NCBI GenBank assembly: GCA_021808055.1
Contig: JAKBCH010000004.1
Coordinates: 1-64,000, forward strand
Reading direction: 5' to 3'
Origin: Pseudomonadota bacterium
GTDB lineage: Bacteria > Pseudomonadota > Alphaproteobacteria > Acetobacterales > Acetobacteraceae
Length of the DNA stretch: 64,000 nt
Shown here: piece by piece, positions 7,710-16,798 of the stretch
How the letters are laid out: each line of letters starts with the position of its first letter
How positions within the stretch are numbered: position 1 is the stretch's first letter
Notes under the pieces: model-generated
Databases searched by the model: none
Told to the model about the DNA's origin: nothing
Seen by the model: the letters and a program-made list of their open reading frames with translations, nothing else
Made by a program: the position numbers and the translations under genes

Positions 7710-10538
7710 TTGAAGCGTATACATCTCTTTTGGGCGGCGCCTTTGGCGGTTGCGCTCATAATTGCGGCGTTTTTATTAACGCTGCCCGCCTTTGTGGCCG
7801 CGCCTAAACATCGCATGGCTGTCGAAGCTTTTGCCTCCAGATTAACCGGCCGAGACGTTCATATTAATGGCGCGCTTAGCCTCTCTTACTGGCCACAGCC
7901 TGAAATCACGGCCTCGGGAATCACCATCACAGGGCCAAACAAAGAAGTTATCACCGCGCACGCCCTGGCTTTAGACCTTGCTTTGCCACCATTGTTACAC
8001 GGCCAAGTTGCTGTTCAAACGCTTGACCTGGACACACCGACAATTTTTTTCCCATGGCCACTGCCGGGTGGCGTCAGCGCGATTGCTCCACCGTCATGGC
8101 TGGCTGCGCTACATGCACATATAAATAATGGACATATCCGTTTTGGCGCCGTGGACTTCACAGGTGTAGATGCGGATCTTTTTACCAATCCAGGCGGAAG
8201 TCTCAGCGTATCTGGAACAGGGCAATTAACTCAGCATCCTGTCTCGCTCAGCGTAGCCATCGGCAAACCGGCAAACAACAATTCGGCTCCCATTTCTATT
8301 CAAGGAACAGCTTTTGGTGCCCGAGCCCTGCTTTCTGGAACATTTAACAAACAAAGTGAGTTACAGGGCACCCTCGCGCTACGCCTGCCAACCGATTTAA
8401 CAGGAAAAATGCAGATCGAGGCTAACGCTGACGGCCTTTTAATATCAAAATTTTATATTAATAACAAAAACTTAGAAGCATCTGGCCATGCCAAGCTCAG
8501 CTTCAACCCTCTTACGCTTAAAGCCAATGTCACAGGCGATAATATTGATTTTAATCAATTTTCTCACCTCGGAGAGGCTTGGCCGCCACGCTTATTCACA
8601 CAAATTGAATTAAACACTACCAATCCGCTGATTTTCAATAATAAATTTACATCTTTCCGCGGGGTGTTCACCTCAGGACCGCAGGGCCAAATGGTAAAAA
8701 ATTTGTTCCTCGGATTGCCTAGCGGCGGCATTTTAACAGGCAATCTGGCTCTGGGACCTGACGCCCGCCTCTCTGGACAGGTGAGCCTTTCTACACCCAA
8801 CCTCCCCGCTCTTATCTCTTACTTTGGGCTCCCGCTCGAAACCGCCTGGGCAGACGCGCATTTGCATGTCAACCTCGCGGGAAGCCGAACAGCCCCAGAA
8901 CTTAAATCGATATCCGGTACATTGGGCCAGGACCATATAACTGGTCAAATCAACCTGTCACCCAACCATGCTGCCTTTAATCTTGCTTTTAACCGGCTAT
9001 CGCTCGCTCCCCTCGCAGCTTGGTTTGGACAAAAACCTTTGGACAAAAACTTCGTCGCCGAAGGTGAAATAACCGCTGAACACGCTGATGCTGGGCCGCT
9101 GGAGCTCTCGAACCTATTCGTCGATGCAGCTTTCGATGGCGCGCTGAATATCCGCAGAGCATCTGCGACTTTGTATGATGGAATCGCAGGCGGTAATGTG
9201 ACTCTGGGCAACAATTTTAACGTTACCTCTGCCCATGCTTTCCTTGATCTGCCATCCGCGACACCATTAGCCGCCCTGGTGCCTGCAGCTTTTAAATTAC
9301 CCCCTGGATTACTCCACGCGCACCTAAATCTATTGATGGCCGCAGCAGGACCGCCCAATGCGCTTACTACGAGCGCTGTCGCGAAACTTGGTGATTTTAC
9401 GCTAACCGCTGCACCCGTTATTGATCTTACAAAGCCAACATTAAGTGGCGCTGTGTCACTCCGCCATCCAAATGCCATCGCGGCATTCAAACTTCTTGGG
9501 TTCACCGAAGGCTGCGCCAGCATGGTACCAGTGCCTGGCTACCCGTTTCAGCTCGTTAGCCCAACCTGCATCGCAAGCGTAAATGACCCCGCACTGGCCT
9601 TTCCCGGTCCAGGTGCTTTGTCGCTCAGCGCACGCTTCATTGCCTCCCCAACCAATTATGGCTTGAGTGATTTCGTACTTAGCGCAGGGCTTTTAAACGC
9701 ATCCGGGCAACTCTTGGAAAGCAAGGGCCATATAATTGGCCAAATTGATTCCGGAACATTCATCTTGCCGCCCATACCGTCTCGGCTGCAAATCCCCAGC
9801 AAACTGCCTTTCTCGGGCAATATTACCTGGAAAGTGGGAAATTTTTTCTACGCCGGCGCGCGCATTTTAGGACCAAGCGCGGCTACTCTTATAATGGCAC
9901 CTAACAACGCAGACCTCACAATTTTAAATGCAAGCCTTGGCAACGGAAATGCTTCCGGCAGCGTCTATCTACACCTTCCAACCAATACGCCTCCAACTTT
10001 AAATGTAAAAATTATCGCGCAAGGCATAGATGTCAATAAATTGAATCTGAACAATAATTTTCCCTTTACGGTTACCGCCGGCCAGGCGAATGCGTCCGTC
10101 AACCTTACCGCCCAGGGCTATAGTGCCAAGGCCATGGCTGCAACCTTGAGCGGCAAGGCATCTATGAACTTTAAAAATGGCAACTTAAGCGGCATATCCC
10201 TGCCCGGCATCGCTGCCGCGATAGACAAGCCCAATCAACTCGCTCTCGTCAAAGCATTCAAAAGCGGCAACACGCCCTTCACCACCCTAAACATCGCAGC
10301 CGCCATAAACCAAAGTAATTGTAGCTTTACCCGGGCGATACTCTTGGCGCCCTCCGGCAAAATTTCAGCTACTGGCGATATAGATCTGTTCGATTCAACT
10401 CTGGCCTTAAAGCTGGATGCCTTCCCGGCCTTAAACCCGCCCCTAACACTTACCACACGGTTACTTGGAACCTGGAAAAATCCAAGCCGCAGGCTTGACC
10501 TTCTCGCGGCAAAGAATTGGGTTTCGGCCCATAAATAA
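7710..10538 (+). CDS. AsmA-family protein
   Basis: 942-residue envelope protein with an N-terminal hydrophobic anchor (about residues 7-30) followed by a long, repetitive beta-rich periplasmic region. Short hydrophobic/glycine strands of the type GxLxL and a C-terminal AsmA_2-like part are visible. AsmA/TamB/YhdP-like proteins form bridge-like grooves that move phospholipids between the inner and outer membranes. The start is TTG at 7710; no ATG or GTG precedes the hydrophobic anchor in frame. Codon use looks AT-richer (many AAT, TTA, AAA) than in genes further right. It is divergent from the DjlA-like gene and ends at a strong bidirectional hairpin. Confidence 0.82.
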   Translation: MKRIHLFWAAPLAVALIIAAFLLTLPAFVAAPKHRMAVEAFASRLTGRDVHINGALSLSYWPQPEITASGITITGPNKEVITAHALALDLALPPLLHGQVAVQTLDLDTPTIFFPWPLPGGVSAIAPPSWLAALHAHINNGHIRFGAVDFTGVDADLFTNPGGSLSVSGTGQLTQHPVSLSVAIGKPANNNSAPISIQGTAFGARALLSGTFNKQSELQGTLALRLPTDLTGKMQIEANADGLLISKFYINNKNLEASGHAKLSFNPLTLKANVTGDNIDFNQFSHLGEAWPPRLFTQIELNTTNPLIFNNKFTSFRGVFTSGPQGQMVKNLFLGLPSGGILTGNLALGPDARLSGQVSLSTPNLPALISYFGLPLETAWADAHLHVNLAGSRTAPELKSISGTLGQDHITGQINLSPNHAAFNLAFNRLSLAPLAAWFGQKPLDKNFVAEGEITAEHADAGPLELSNLFVDAAFDGALNIRRASATLYDGIAGGNVTLGNNFNVTSAHAFLDLPSATPLAALVPAAFKLPPGLLHAHLNLLMAAAGPPNALTTSAVAKLGDFTLTAAPVIDLTKPTLSGAVSLRHPNAIAAFKLLGFTEGCASMVPVPGYPFQLVSPTCIASVNDPALAFPGPGALSLSARFIASPTNYGLSDFVLSAGLLNASGQLLESKGHIIGQIDSGTFILPPIPSRLQIPSKLPFSGNITWKVGNFFYAGARILGPSAATLIMAPNNADLTILNASLGNGNASGSVYLHLPTNTPPTLNVKIIAQGIDVNKLNLNNNFPFTVTAGQANASVNLTAQGYSAKAMAATLSGKASMNFKNGNLSGISLPGIAAAIDKPNQLALVKAFKSGNTPFTTLNIAAAINQSNCSFTRAILLAPSGKISATGDIDLFDSTLALKLDAFPALNPPLTLTTRLLGTWKNPSRRLDLLAAKNWVSAHK

Positions 10539-10566
10539 AGCCCTTCCGGCGTTACCGGAAGGGCTT
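10538..10566. terminator. Bidirectional terminator between asmA-like gene and FYDLN gene
   Basis: Perfect 12 bp stem AAGCCCTTCCGG / CCGGAAGGGCTT with a 5 nt loop, overlapping the last base of the asmA-like stop codon. It lies between convergent genes. The core CCCTTCCG / CGGAAGGG recurs in the panB-ftsH terminator. Confidence 0.8.
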
Positions 10567-10592
10567 CGTAATGTCAGATTATCTGCAGCGGT

Positions 10593-10919
10593 TTAGCGCT
10601 CGTCGTCACCACCCTCGGTCTGCACGTCGATATCAGCGTCGATCACATCGGCATCGTCATCTAAATCGTCTGCATCTTCAAGAATATCGTCATCATCACT
10701 ATCGTCGGGCACTTCCACGTCCACATCATCTGGGTCAAGCGCCGGCTTCACCACCTTTTTCTGCTCTTCCGGCAGGGGTGCTGTCCGCTTCAACCGGGGT
10801 TGTTCAACCGGCTGCTCGGTTCCGCATTTTGGGCACAAGGCCGGTTGCTTACCAAGATCGAAGAATCGCGTCCCGCAGGAGACACAAGTGTGTTTTTCGC
10901 CAAGTTCGGGTTTTGCCAT
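10593..10919 (-). CDS. FYDLN-acid domain zinc-ribbon protein (TIGR02300 type)
   Basis: 108 residues from ATG at 10919 (an upstream in-frame ATG at 10949 adds ten residues not typical of the family). The N-terminus has a Cys4 zinc ribbon: CVSCGTRFFDL followed by CPKCG, with FFDL standing in for the FYDLN signature. The second half is extremely acidic, with runs of Asp/Glu up to the C-terminus. The family is confined mostly to alphaproteobacteria and has no established function. The ribbon plus acidic tail suggests binding to a basic or nucleic-acid-binding partner; that is inference. It is divergent from aroA with an 81 bp gap. Confidence 0.85.
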   Translation of the reverse strand: MAKPELGEKHTCVSCGTRFFDLGKQPALCPKCGTEQPVEQPRLKRTAPLPEEQKKVVKPALDPDDVDVEVPDDSDDDDILEDADDLDDDADVIDADIDVQTEGGDDER

Positions 10920-11000
10920 GTCAAACCTCGGGTGAGTGAGCCGTATCAATAAAGGCGGCGCGATGCCATGCCATCGCTTCTATGTCAAACAGGGCAACCC

Positions 11001-12350
11001 ATGCTAAGCGCGGGCATGGTTCAGCTTCTTCCACGCCCACACCAATCCATCCGCCCCGCACGCGGCCTTTCTGGCCAGATCATCGTGCCAGGGGACAAAT
11101 CCATTAGCCACCGCGCCCTTATGTTTGGCGCGCTAGCTATAGGCCAAACCCGCATCTCCGGCTTGCTGGAGGGTGAGGATGTTCTGCGAACCGCCGAGGC
11201 CATGCGGGCCTTGGGTGCAGAAATCACCCGCGACGGCACAAACTGGCTGGTATCCGGCCGGGGGCTCGGCGGCCTCGTCGAACCGGCAGGTGTGCTGGAT
11301 ATGGGAAATTCAGGCACCGCCGCACGACTTCTGGCCGGGATTCTCTCCACCCACCCGCTGTACACAGTGATGACCGGTGATGCATCGCTCCGCAAACGCC
11401 CAATGGGCCGCGTGATTGACCCTCTTATTGCCACGGGCGCACAATTTTTTGCACGAGAAGGCAATCGTCTGCCACTAACGATTCTTGGGGCACGAGACCC
11501 AATGCCGCTTTCCTACCGGCTACCGGTTGCCTCCGCCCAGGTTAAATCCGCTGTGCTACTCGCTGGGCTGAACGCACCGGGCTACACGGTGGTTGAAGAG
11601 CCCGAACCCACGCGCGACCACTCCGAAAATATGCTCCGCCATTTTGGTGCCGAAATAACAGTTACTGACGCCGGGCATGGTCGCCATATCCGGCTGAAAG
11701 GCCAGCCAGAGCTACGTGCCGCCAATATTGCTGTGCCAGGTGACCCCTCTTCCGCCGCCTTCCCCATAGCAGCCGCTTTGCTGGTGCCCGGCAGCGTGGT
11801 CACTGTCGCCAATGTCGGGTTGAACCCGCTTCGCACGGGGCTGTTCCTGACGCTGCGGGAAATGGGGGCCAAGCTGAACGTAGGAAATCAACGCATCGAA
11901 GGCGGTGAACCTGTAGGTGACTTCACGGCCAGTTTCTCAGAACTTCGCGCTGTGGACGTGCCGCCTGAGCGCGCGCCCAGCATGATCGACGAATACCCAA
12001 TCCTTACCGTTCTCTGTGCTGCCGCGCGCGGCAGCTCACGGTTAAGAGGACTCTCTGAGCTAAGGGTGAAGGAATCTGATCGTTTAACCGCCACCGCCGC
12101 GATGCTGCGTGTAAACGGCGTGGAGGTGGAGATTGAAGGTGACGACCTGATTGTGCATGGTACCGGCATCATTCCAGGCGGCGGGCTTGTAGAGACACAT
12201 ATGGACCACCGCCTTGCCATGTCAGCTCTGGTTATGGGGCAGACTTCCTCTCAGCCCGTGCACATCGACGATGCAAGTTTCATAGACACGTCTTTTCCAG
12301 GCTTTTTAAAGCTCATGCGCGGGCTTGGAGCGGAGATGAAAGCATCATGA
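11001..12350 (+). CDS. aroA: 3-phosphoshikimate 1-carboxyvinyltransferase (EPSP synthase), class II-like
   Basis: Shikimate-pathway enzyme joining shikimate-3-phosphate and PEP to form EPSP. Visible motifs include the substrate-binding GDKSISHRALMFGALA near the N-terminus, MGNSGTAARLL, GDASLRKRPM, the RLPVASAQVKSA stretch, PTRDHSE and RVKESDR. These resemble class II enzymes (the Agrobacterium CP4 group) more than the E. coli enzyme, as judged by remembered sequence. The start at 11001 is preceded by AGGG five bases upstream; in-frame ATGs at 10968 and 11016 are alternatives. The gene overlaps cmk by 4 bp; the aroA-cmk pairing is common in proteobacteria. Confidence 0.95.
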   Translation: MLSAGMVQLLPRPHQSIRPARGLSGQIIVPGDKSISHRALMFGALAIGQTRISGLLEGEDVLRTAEAMRALGAEITRDGTNWLVSGRGLGGLVEPAGVLDMGNSGTAARLLAGILSTHPLYTVMTGDASLRKRPMGRVIDPLIATGAQFFAREGNRLPLTILGARDPMPLSYRLPVASAQVKSAVLLAGLNAPGYTVVEEPEPTRDHSENMLRHFGAEITVTDAGHGRHIRLKGQPELRAANIAVPGDPSSAAFPIAAALLVPGSVVTVANVGLNPLRTGLFLTLREMGAKLNVGNQRIEGGEPVGDFTASFSELRAVDVPPERAPSMIDEYPILTVLCAAARGSSRLRGLSELRVKESDRLTATAAMLRVNGVEVEIEGDDLIVHGTGIIPGGGLVETHMDHRLAMSALVMGQTSSQPVHIDDASFIDTSFPGFLKLMRGLGAEMKAS

Positions 12351-12976
12351 TCATCATTGCTATCGATGGCCCAGCCGCCGCTGGAAAAGGTACTTTGGCA
12401 AAACGCCTCGCCGCGACGCTCAATTTACCCCACCTGGACACCGGCTTGCTTTACCGTGCCACCGCCAAACGGGTGATCGAAGCCGGGGGCAACCCAGAGG
12501 ACGACAAGGCAGCGACAGAAGCCGCGAAAGCCTTGACCGAAGCAGACACAACCCGAACCGACCTCCGTGATGCAATAACCTCGAAAGCTGCAAGCCAAGT
12601 CGCCTCAATTCCTGCCGTTCGAGCCACCCTGCTCGCTTACCAGCGCGAATATGCCAATGCCAACGGCGCAGTGCTGGATGGGCGAGACATCGGGACCGTG
12701 ATCTTTCCCCATGCAGACGTGAAACTCTTTGTCACTGCCAGCGTGGAGGCACGCGCAAAACGTCGTCAGGCTGAATTCATTGCCAAAGGTGAAAACATAC
12801 CGCTGGCAGACGTGATTGCGGATGTGGCTGCGCGTGACGAAGCAGACCGCACCCGCACTGCTGCACCGCTCATTCCGGCCAAAGATGCAATTCTGATCGA
12901 TACAACCAAACTAACCGCCGACGAGGCGTTTCTACGGGCCATGGATGAAATCAAAAAAAAAGCCATCCTTTCCTAA
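12347..12976 (+). CDS. cmk: Cytidylate kinase
   Basis: Phosphorylates CMP and dCMP with ATP in the cytoplasm. 209 residues, normal length. The P-loop is IDGPAAAGKGTLAK at residues about 5-18; the DTGLLYRATA motif and the LDGRDIGTVIFPHA substrate-binding segment are present. The ATG overlaps the aroA stop (ATGA). The last codons lie in a hairpin that likely ends transcription. Confidence 0.95.
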   Translation: MIIIAIDGPAAAGKGTLAKRLAATLNLPHLDTGLLYRATAKRVIEAGGNPEDDKAATEAAKALTEADTTRTDLRDAITSKAASQVASIPAVRATLLAYQREYANANGAVLDGRDIGTVIFPHADVKLFVTASVEARAKRRQAEFIAKGENIPLADVIADVAARDEADRTRTAAPLIPAKDAILIDTTKLTADEAFLRAMDEIKKKAILS

Positions 12977-12989
12977 GAAAAGATGGCTT
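12960..12989. terminator. Hairpin at the 3' end of cmk
   Basis: Stem AAGCCATC / GATGGCTT (8 bp) with a 14 nt loop that can pair further (CTTTC / GAAAG). It begins within the last codons of cmk and lies between the convergent cmk and semialdehyde dehydrogenase genes. A-rich flanks on both sides give T-tracts in each direction. Confidence 0.6.
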
Positions 12990-13008
12990 GAAAAACCAGT
13001 TTGATAAA

Positions 13009-14442
13009 TCAGGTCCCAAACTGCGAGACGAATTTCGTTATCAAATACGGCTCCAGCCCCTCCGCGCCGCCTTCGGAGCCATAGCCCGAATCCTTGATGC
13101 CGCCGAAAGGTGTTTCCGGCAGCGCCAGACCCAGATGATTGATCGTGACCATACCGGATTCAACATCCGCACCAAGAGCTGCAACCTTTGCTGAATTTCT
13201 GGTAAACGCATACGCTGCCAAACCATATTCAAGCCGGTTAGCCTCGGCGATTGCCTGCTCGTAGCTCTGGAAAGGCAGCACCAACGCCAGCGGGCCAAAC
13301 GGCTCTTCGTGCATTACCCGCGCATCGGCCGGAATATCAGTTAATACTGTCGGCTCAAAGAAATAGCCCTTATTGCCAGAGCGTTTGCCGCCGGTGCGCA
13401 GCTTCGCACCCTTGCCAACGGCGTCAGCAATAAAGCCTTCCATTGCGCTCACGCGGCGGTCATTGGCCAGCGGGCCCATTGTCGTATCTGCCGCCATGCC
13501 GTCGCCAAGTTTGATGGCCGCACACTTGGCTACAAACTTCTCCACGAACGGCTCATACACGCCCTCCTGCACCAGAAAGCGGGTTGGCGCGATGCAAACC
13601 TGCCCTGCATTGCGGAACTTCGCAGCCGCCAGATGCTTCACCGCCAGGTCAAGATCAGCATCATCGAACACGAGAGCGGGCGCATGACCACCTAACTCCA
13701 TTGTCGCACGCTTCATATGTTTACCGGCGAGGCTCGCCAGATGCTTACCTACGGCGGTTGAGCCCGTAAACGACACCTTCTTTACCGTCGGGTGCGGGAT
13801 CAGATACTCGGAAATCTCCGCGGGCACACCGAATACAATCTGCACCACCCCGGCCGGCACACCCGCATCCACGTAACAGCGCACCAATTCTGCACAGCTT
13901 GCAGGGGTTTCTTCAGGACCTTTCAAAATGAACGAGCAACCCGCCGCAAGCGCCGCAGAAATTTTGCGCACGGCTTGGCTTACAGGGAAATTCCAGGGCG
14001 TAAAGCCCGCCACCACACCCACCGGCTCGCGCAAGGACAACTGATACACCCCTGCCTGGCGCGATGGAATCACGCGGCCATAGGCACGCCGCCCCTCTTC
14101 GGCGAACCAGTCGATAACATCTGCAGAAACAGCCAGCTCAGTCTTGGCCTCCGCCAACGGCTTGCCCTGCTCCATCGTCATCAATGCGGCAATTTTATCC
14201 AGTCGTTCGCGCAGCAAATCCGCCGCCTTGCGCATAAGCTTCGCGCGCTCATAGGCAGAGAGTTTGCGCCACACGGCAAAGCCTTTGGCCGCCCAGTCCA
14301 ACGCCTCATCAAGATCAGCCGTGCTGGCATGAGCCAACGTTCCAAGCACCTCCTCGGTCGCCGGATTAACCACATTGATGGTTCTGCCGCCTTGTGCCGC
14401 GCGCCACTTGCCGCCAACATGCAACAATACGTCCTGATACAT
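13009..14442 (-). CDS. NAD(P)-dependent succinate-semialdehyde dehydrogenase family protein
   Basis: Aldehyde dehydrogenase of the GabD/SSADH group, 477 residues from ATG at 14442 (an in-frame upstream start at 14484 adds 14 residues unlike the family). Motifs: FTGSTAVGK for the nucleotide-binding turn, ELGGHAP with the general-base Glu, and FRNAGQVCIAP with the catalytic Cys. It lies downstream of a class III aminotransferase on the same strand with an 87 bp gap. A joint job is likely: transaminate an omega-amino acid (GABA or beta-alanine), then oxidise the semialdehyde. The exact substrate cannot be settled from sequence. Confidence 0.85.
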   Translation of the reverse strand: MYQDVLLHVGGKWRAAQGGRTINVVNPATEEVLGTLAHASTADLDEALDWAAKGFAVWRKLSAYERAKLMRKAADLLRERLDKIAALMTMEQGKPLAEAKTELAVSADVIDWFAEEGRRAYGRVIPSRQAGVYQLSLREPVGVVAGFTPWNFPVSQAVRKISAALAAGCSFILKGPEETPASCAELVRCYVDAGVPAGVVQIVFGVPAEISEYLIPHPTVKKVSFTGSTAVGKHLASLAGKHMKRATMELGGHAPALVFDDADLDLAVKHLAAAKFRNAGQVCIAPTRFLVQEGVYEPFVEKFVAKCAAIKLGDGMAADTTMGPLANDRRVSAMEGFIADAVGKGAKLRTGGKRSGNKGYFFEPTVLTDIPADARVMHEEPFGPLALVLPFQSYEQAIAEANRLEYGLAAYAFTRNSAKVAALGADVESGMVTINHLGLALPETPFGGIKDSGYGSEGGAEGLEPYLITKFVSQFGT

Positions 14443-14529
14443 TTCTACTCCTCCGGGTTTGCGAGCACAGCGTGAGGCAACCAACCAAGTGTCTGAAACT
14501 ATAAAAAATTTATACTATCGTCGGGTCGA

Positions 14530-15852
14530 TCAGCTTTCCTTGATCAACTTGCGCATAATATCGATCATCTCACTGATCTGGTCAGGCGTGGCCGCAAAGG
14601 GTGGTGCCAACACCAGATTATCGCCCGCTGACCTGAGAACCAGACCTTTTTCAAACGCCTGGCACAGAATTTTAAAGCCGCGCTCCCCTGGCTTGCCCTT
14701 CGGTGCCAACTCCACCGCGCCAAGCAGGCCAAACCCGCGGGTGTCGACGACATCAGTCATCCCCTTAAAGCTGCCAAGCTGCTCCAGAAATGCCGGGGCC
14801 AGTGCCTTCACCCGGCCAAATGTATCCTCCTCACGAAAGATCTTCAGCGTCGCCAAAGCCGCAGCGCAAGCGGCAGGGTGGGCGGAATAGGTATAACCGT
14901 GAAATAGCTCAATACTATTCTCGGGTGCCGAGTCAAAAATCGTCTGCTGAATCTCATCCTTTACCGCCACTGCCGCCATCGGGATGGAGCCATTGGTGAG
15001 GGCTTTGGCCATTGTGATGATATCCGGCGTGACATCGAAGGTCCGGGAGGCAAAAGCCTCGCCCGTACGACCAAAACCTGTGATAACCTCATCGAAAATC
15101 AACAATATGCCATGCTTGGTGCATAGCTCGCGCAGACGCTTGAGATAGCCTTTGGGTGGCACCAGAATGCCCGTGGAGCCCGCAATTGGCTCCACAATAC
15201 AGGCGGCGATGGTATCGGCGCCATGCAGATTCACAAACCGCTCCAGATCATCCGCGAGGTCCGCGCCATGCTCGCCCTCGCCCATCTGAAAGTAGTTTTC
15301 CTTAATATGGGTATGCCGCATATGCGAAACACCCGGCAGGCCAGTGCCAAACGCCTTACGGTTGGCCACCATGCCGCCAACGGACATCCCGCCCAAATTC
15401 ACCCCATGATACCCGCGCTCACGGCCAATGAACCGCACGCGCTGCGCCTCGCCACGCGCACGATGATAGGCCAGAGCCATCTTCAGCGCCGTATCAGCAG
15501 CCTCCGACCCTGACCCGCCAAAAAACACACGGTTAATGCCCTCCGGCAGCATCTGGGCTACCTCGGTGGCAAGGCGGAAAGCCGTCGGCACGCCGTATTG
15601 GAAGGGCGGTGCATAATCCAGCTCCTCCATCTGCTTAGCCACGGCCTCGCGGATTTCCGGGCGACCATGCCCTAGCGGAATACAATAAAGGCCAGACGAG
15701 CCGTCCAGCAGCTTTTCACCCCGTGTATTATAATAATAAACACCCTCAGCCCGCGCGATAAGGCGCGGCTGTTCCTGAAACTGGCGATTGGCCGTAAATG
15801 GCATCCAGTGGTGGAATAACGGATCATTGGTTGGACGGACCGCGGTGCTCAT
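14530..15852 (-). CDS. Class III (omega-amino acid) aminotransferase, beta-alanine:pyruvate type
   Basis: PLP-dependent fold-type I aminotransferase, 440 residues. Visible features: GGSGSEAADTALKMA for cofactor phosphate binding, the RERGYHGVNLGG segment, IFDEVITGFGRTG with the Asp that contacts the PLP ring nitrogen, and TMAKALTNG with the Schiff-base Lys. The N-terminal HHWMPFTANRQF stretch is typical of beta-alanine/omega-amino acid:pyruvate transaminases. It is co-directional with and upstream of the semialdehyde dehydrogenase. GabT-like GABA activity is the main alternative. Confidence 0.85.
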   Translation of the reverse strand: MSTAVRPTNDPLFHHWMPFTANRQFQEQPRLIARAEGVYYYNTRGEKLLDGSSGLYCIPLGHGRPEIREAVAKQMEELDYAPPFQYGVPTAFRLATEVAQMLPEGINRVFFGGSGSEAADTALKMALAYHRARGEAQRVRFIGRERGYHGVNLGGMSVGGMVANRKAFGTGLPGVSHMRHTHIKENYFQMGEGEHGADLADDLERFVNLHGADTIAACIVEPIAGSTGILVPPKGYLKRLRELCTKHGILLIFDEVITGFGRTGEAFASRTFDVTPDIITMAKALTNGSIPMAAVAVKDEIQQTIFDSAPENSIELFHGYTYSAHPAACAAALATLKIFREEDTFGRVKALAPAFLEQLGSFKGMTDVVDTRGFGLLGAVELAPKGKPGERGFKILCQAFEKGLVLRSAGDNLVLAPPFAATPDQISEMIDIMRKLIKES

Positions 15853-16031
15853 TGGCTGACACTCCAGATTATCTGAATGCAGTTTACAATTTTAAACAGT
15901 CTTGAAAAGCATTTTCTCTCGGCGGCATGGCTGGCAGGCATGAAGCAGCTGCGCAGCCGCCATGCGCGGGGCTGCCACACAGGCTATATTCCGCTAAATG
16001 CCGCTTATTCACACCCCCCGGATGAAGCCAC

Positions 16032-16370
16032 ATGTCCCACGCATTTGCCTATAAAATTCTAACCCAACCCCAGTTCCTCAGCTTGTGCGCCGGAGACTTT
16101 AAAGGTGCCCCGGTAGACATCGCAGACGGCTATATCCACCTCTCCACTGCCGAACAGTTGGACGATACTCTTAGTAAACACTTCAAAGGACGGGATGAAC
16201 TCGTGATCGCCGCCATTCCCCTGGCACCATTAGGCAGCGCCCTGAAATGGGAAACCTCGCGCGGAGGGGCTTTATTTCCCCATCTCTACGGCCACCTCAC
16301 CATGGATATGGTTAGCGCCCACGCTGTGCTTCGGCGTGATGGAAATGGACGAGCCGTACTGCCCGGCTGA
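16032..16370 (+). CDS. DUF952 family protein
   Basis: 112 residues. The pattern AYKILT, then DGYIHLSTAEQL and a central KWETSRGGALFPHLYGHL segment is characteristic of DUF952, a small conserved family without a proven biochemical role. It stands alone on the plus strand, with the aminotransferase diverging upstream (179 bp gap, no clear promoter seen) and acpS converging 2 bp after its stop. Confidence 0.85.
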   Translation: MSHAFAYKILTQPQFLSLCAGDFKGAPVDIADGYIHLSTAEQLDDTLSKHFKGRDELVIAAIPLAPLGSALKWETSRGGALFPHLYGHLTMDMVSAHAVLRRDGNGRAVLPG

Positions 16371-16372
16371 TC

Positions 16373-16798
16373 CTACCCTAGCCGTGGCGCTGGAACCACT
16401 GAAATAATGACCTGTGCATAGGCGTAGGGGTATTCGTCGGTCAGTGAAACAAACACGCGCGCCTCAAACCCCGCTGGCGTCAGTTCCCGCAGCCTCCCCA
16501 ACGCCCCACCGGAAAGTTCCATTGTCGGTTGGCCGCTGGCCAGGTTCACCACTCTCAAATCAGACATAAAAACACCGCGCGCAAACCCAGTTCCCAGGGC
16601 TTTCGCGCAGGCCTCCTTGGCGGCAAAACGTTTGGCATAACTCGATGCCCTGAAATGCTGCCGCCTTTCGCTGCGCTTGCGTTCAATTTCAGAAAACACC
16701 CTCATGGTAAAACGCTCGCCATGCTTCTCGAGCACTTTCTCCACGCGCCTGATGTCGCAGAGGTCGGTCCCTAAGCCGATGATGATACCCGCGGTCAA
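16373..16798 (-). CDS. acpS: Holo-[acyl-carrier-protein] synthase
   Basis: Transfers 4'-phosphopantetheine from CoA to acyl carrier protein. 141 residues, slightly long. Two family motifs are seen: [14 protein letters not shown] near the N-terminus (metal-binding Asp) and [15 protein letters not shown] (metal-binding Glu and basic residues). The ATG overlaps the rel stop by 4 bp, so its translation is probably coupled to rel. Confidence 0.93.
   Translation of the reverse strand: MTAGIIIGLGTDLCDIRRVEKVLEKHGERFTMRVFSEIERKRSERRQHFRASSYAKRFAAKEACAKALGTGFARGVFMSDLRVVNLASGQPTMELSGGALGRLRELTPAGFEARVFVSLTDEYPYAYAQVIISVVPAPRLG

Noticed and set aside
15890..15912. Shared motif TCTTGAAAAGCAT at about 15898 and 31190 as a heat-shock (RpoH) promoter element
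   Set aside because: Although CTTGAAA resembles the RpoH -35, neither copy has a CCCATNT-like -10 at the right distance, and the neighbouring genes are not heat-shock genes.
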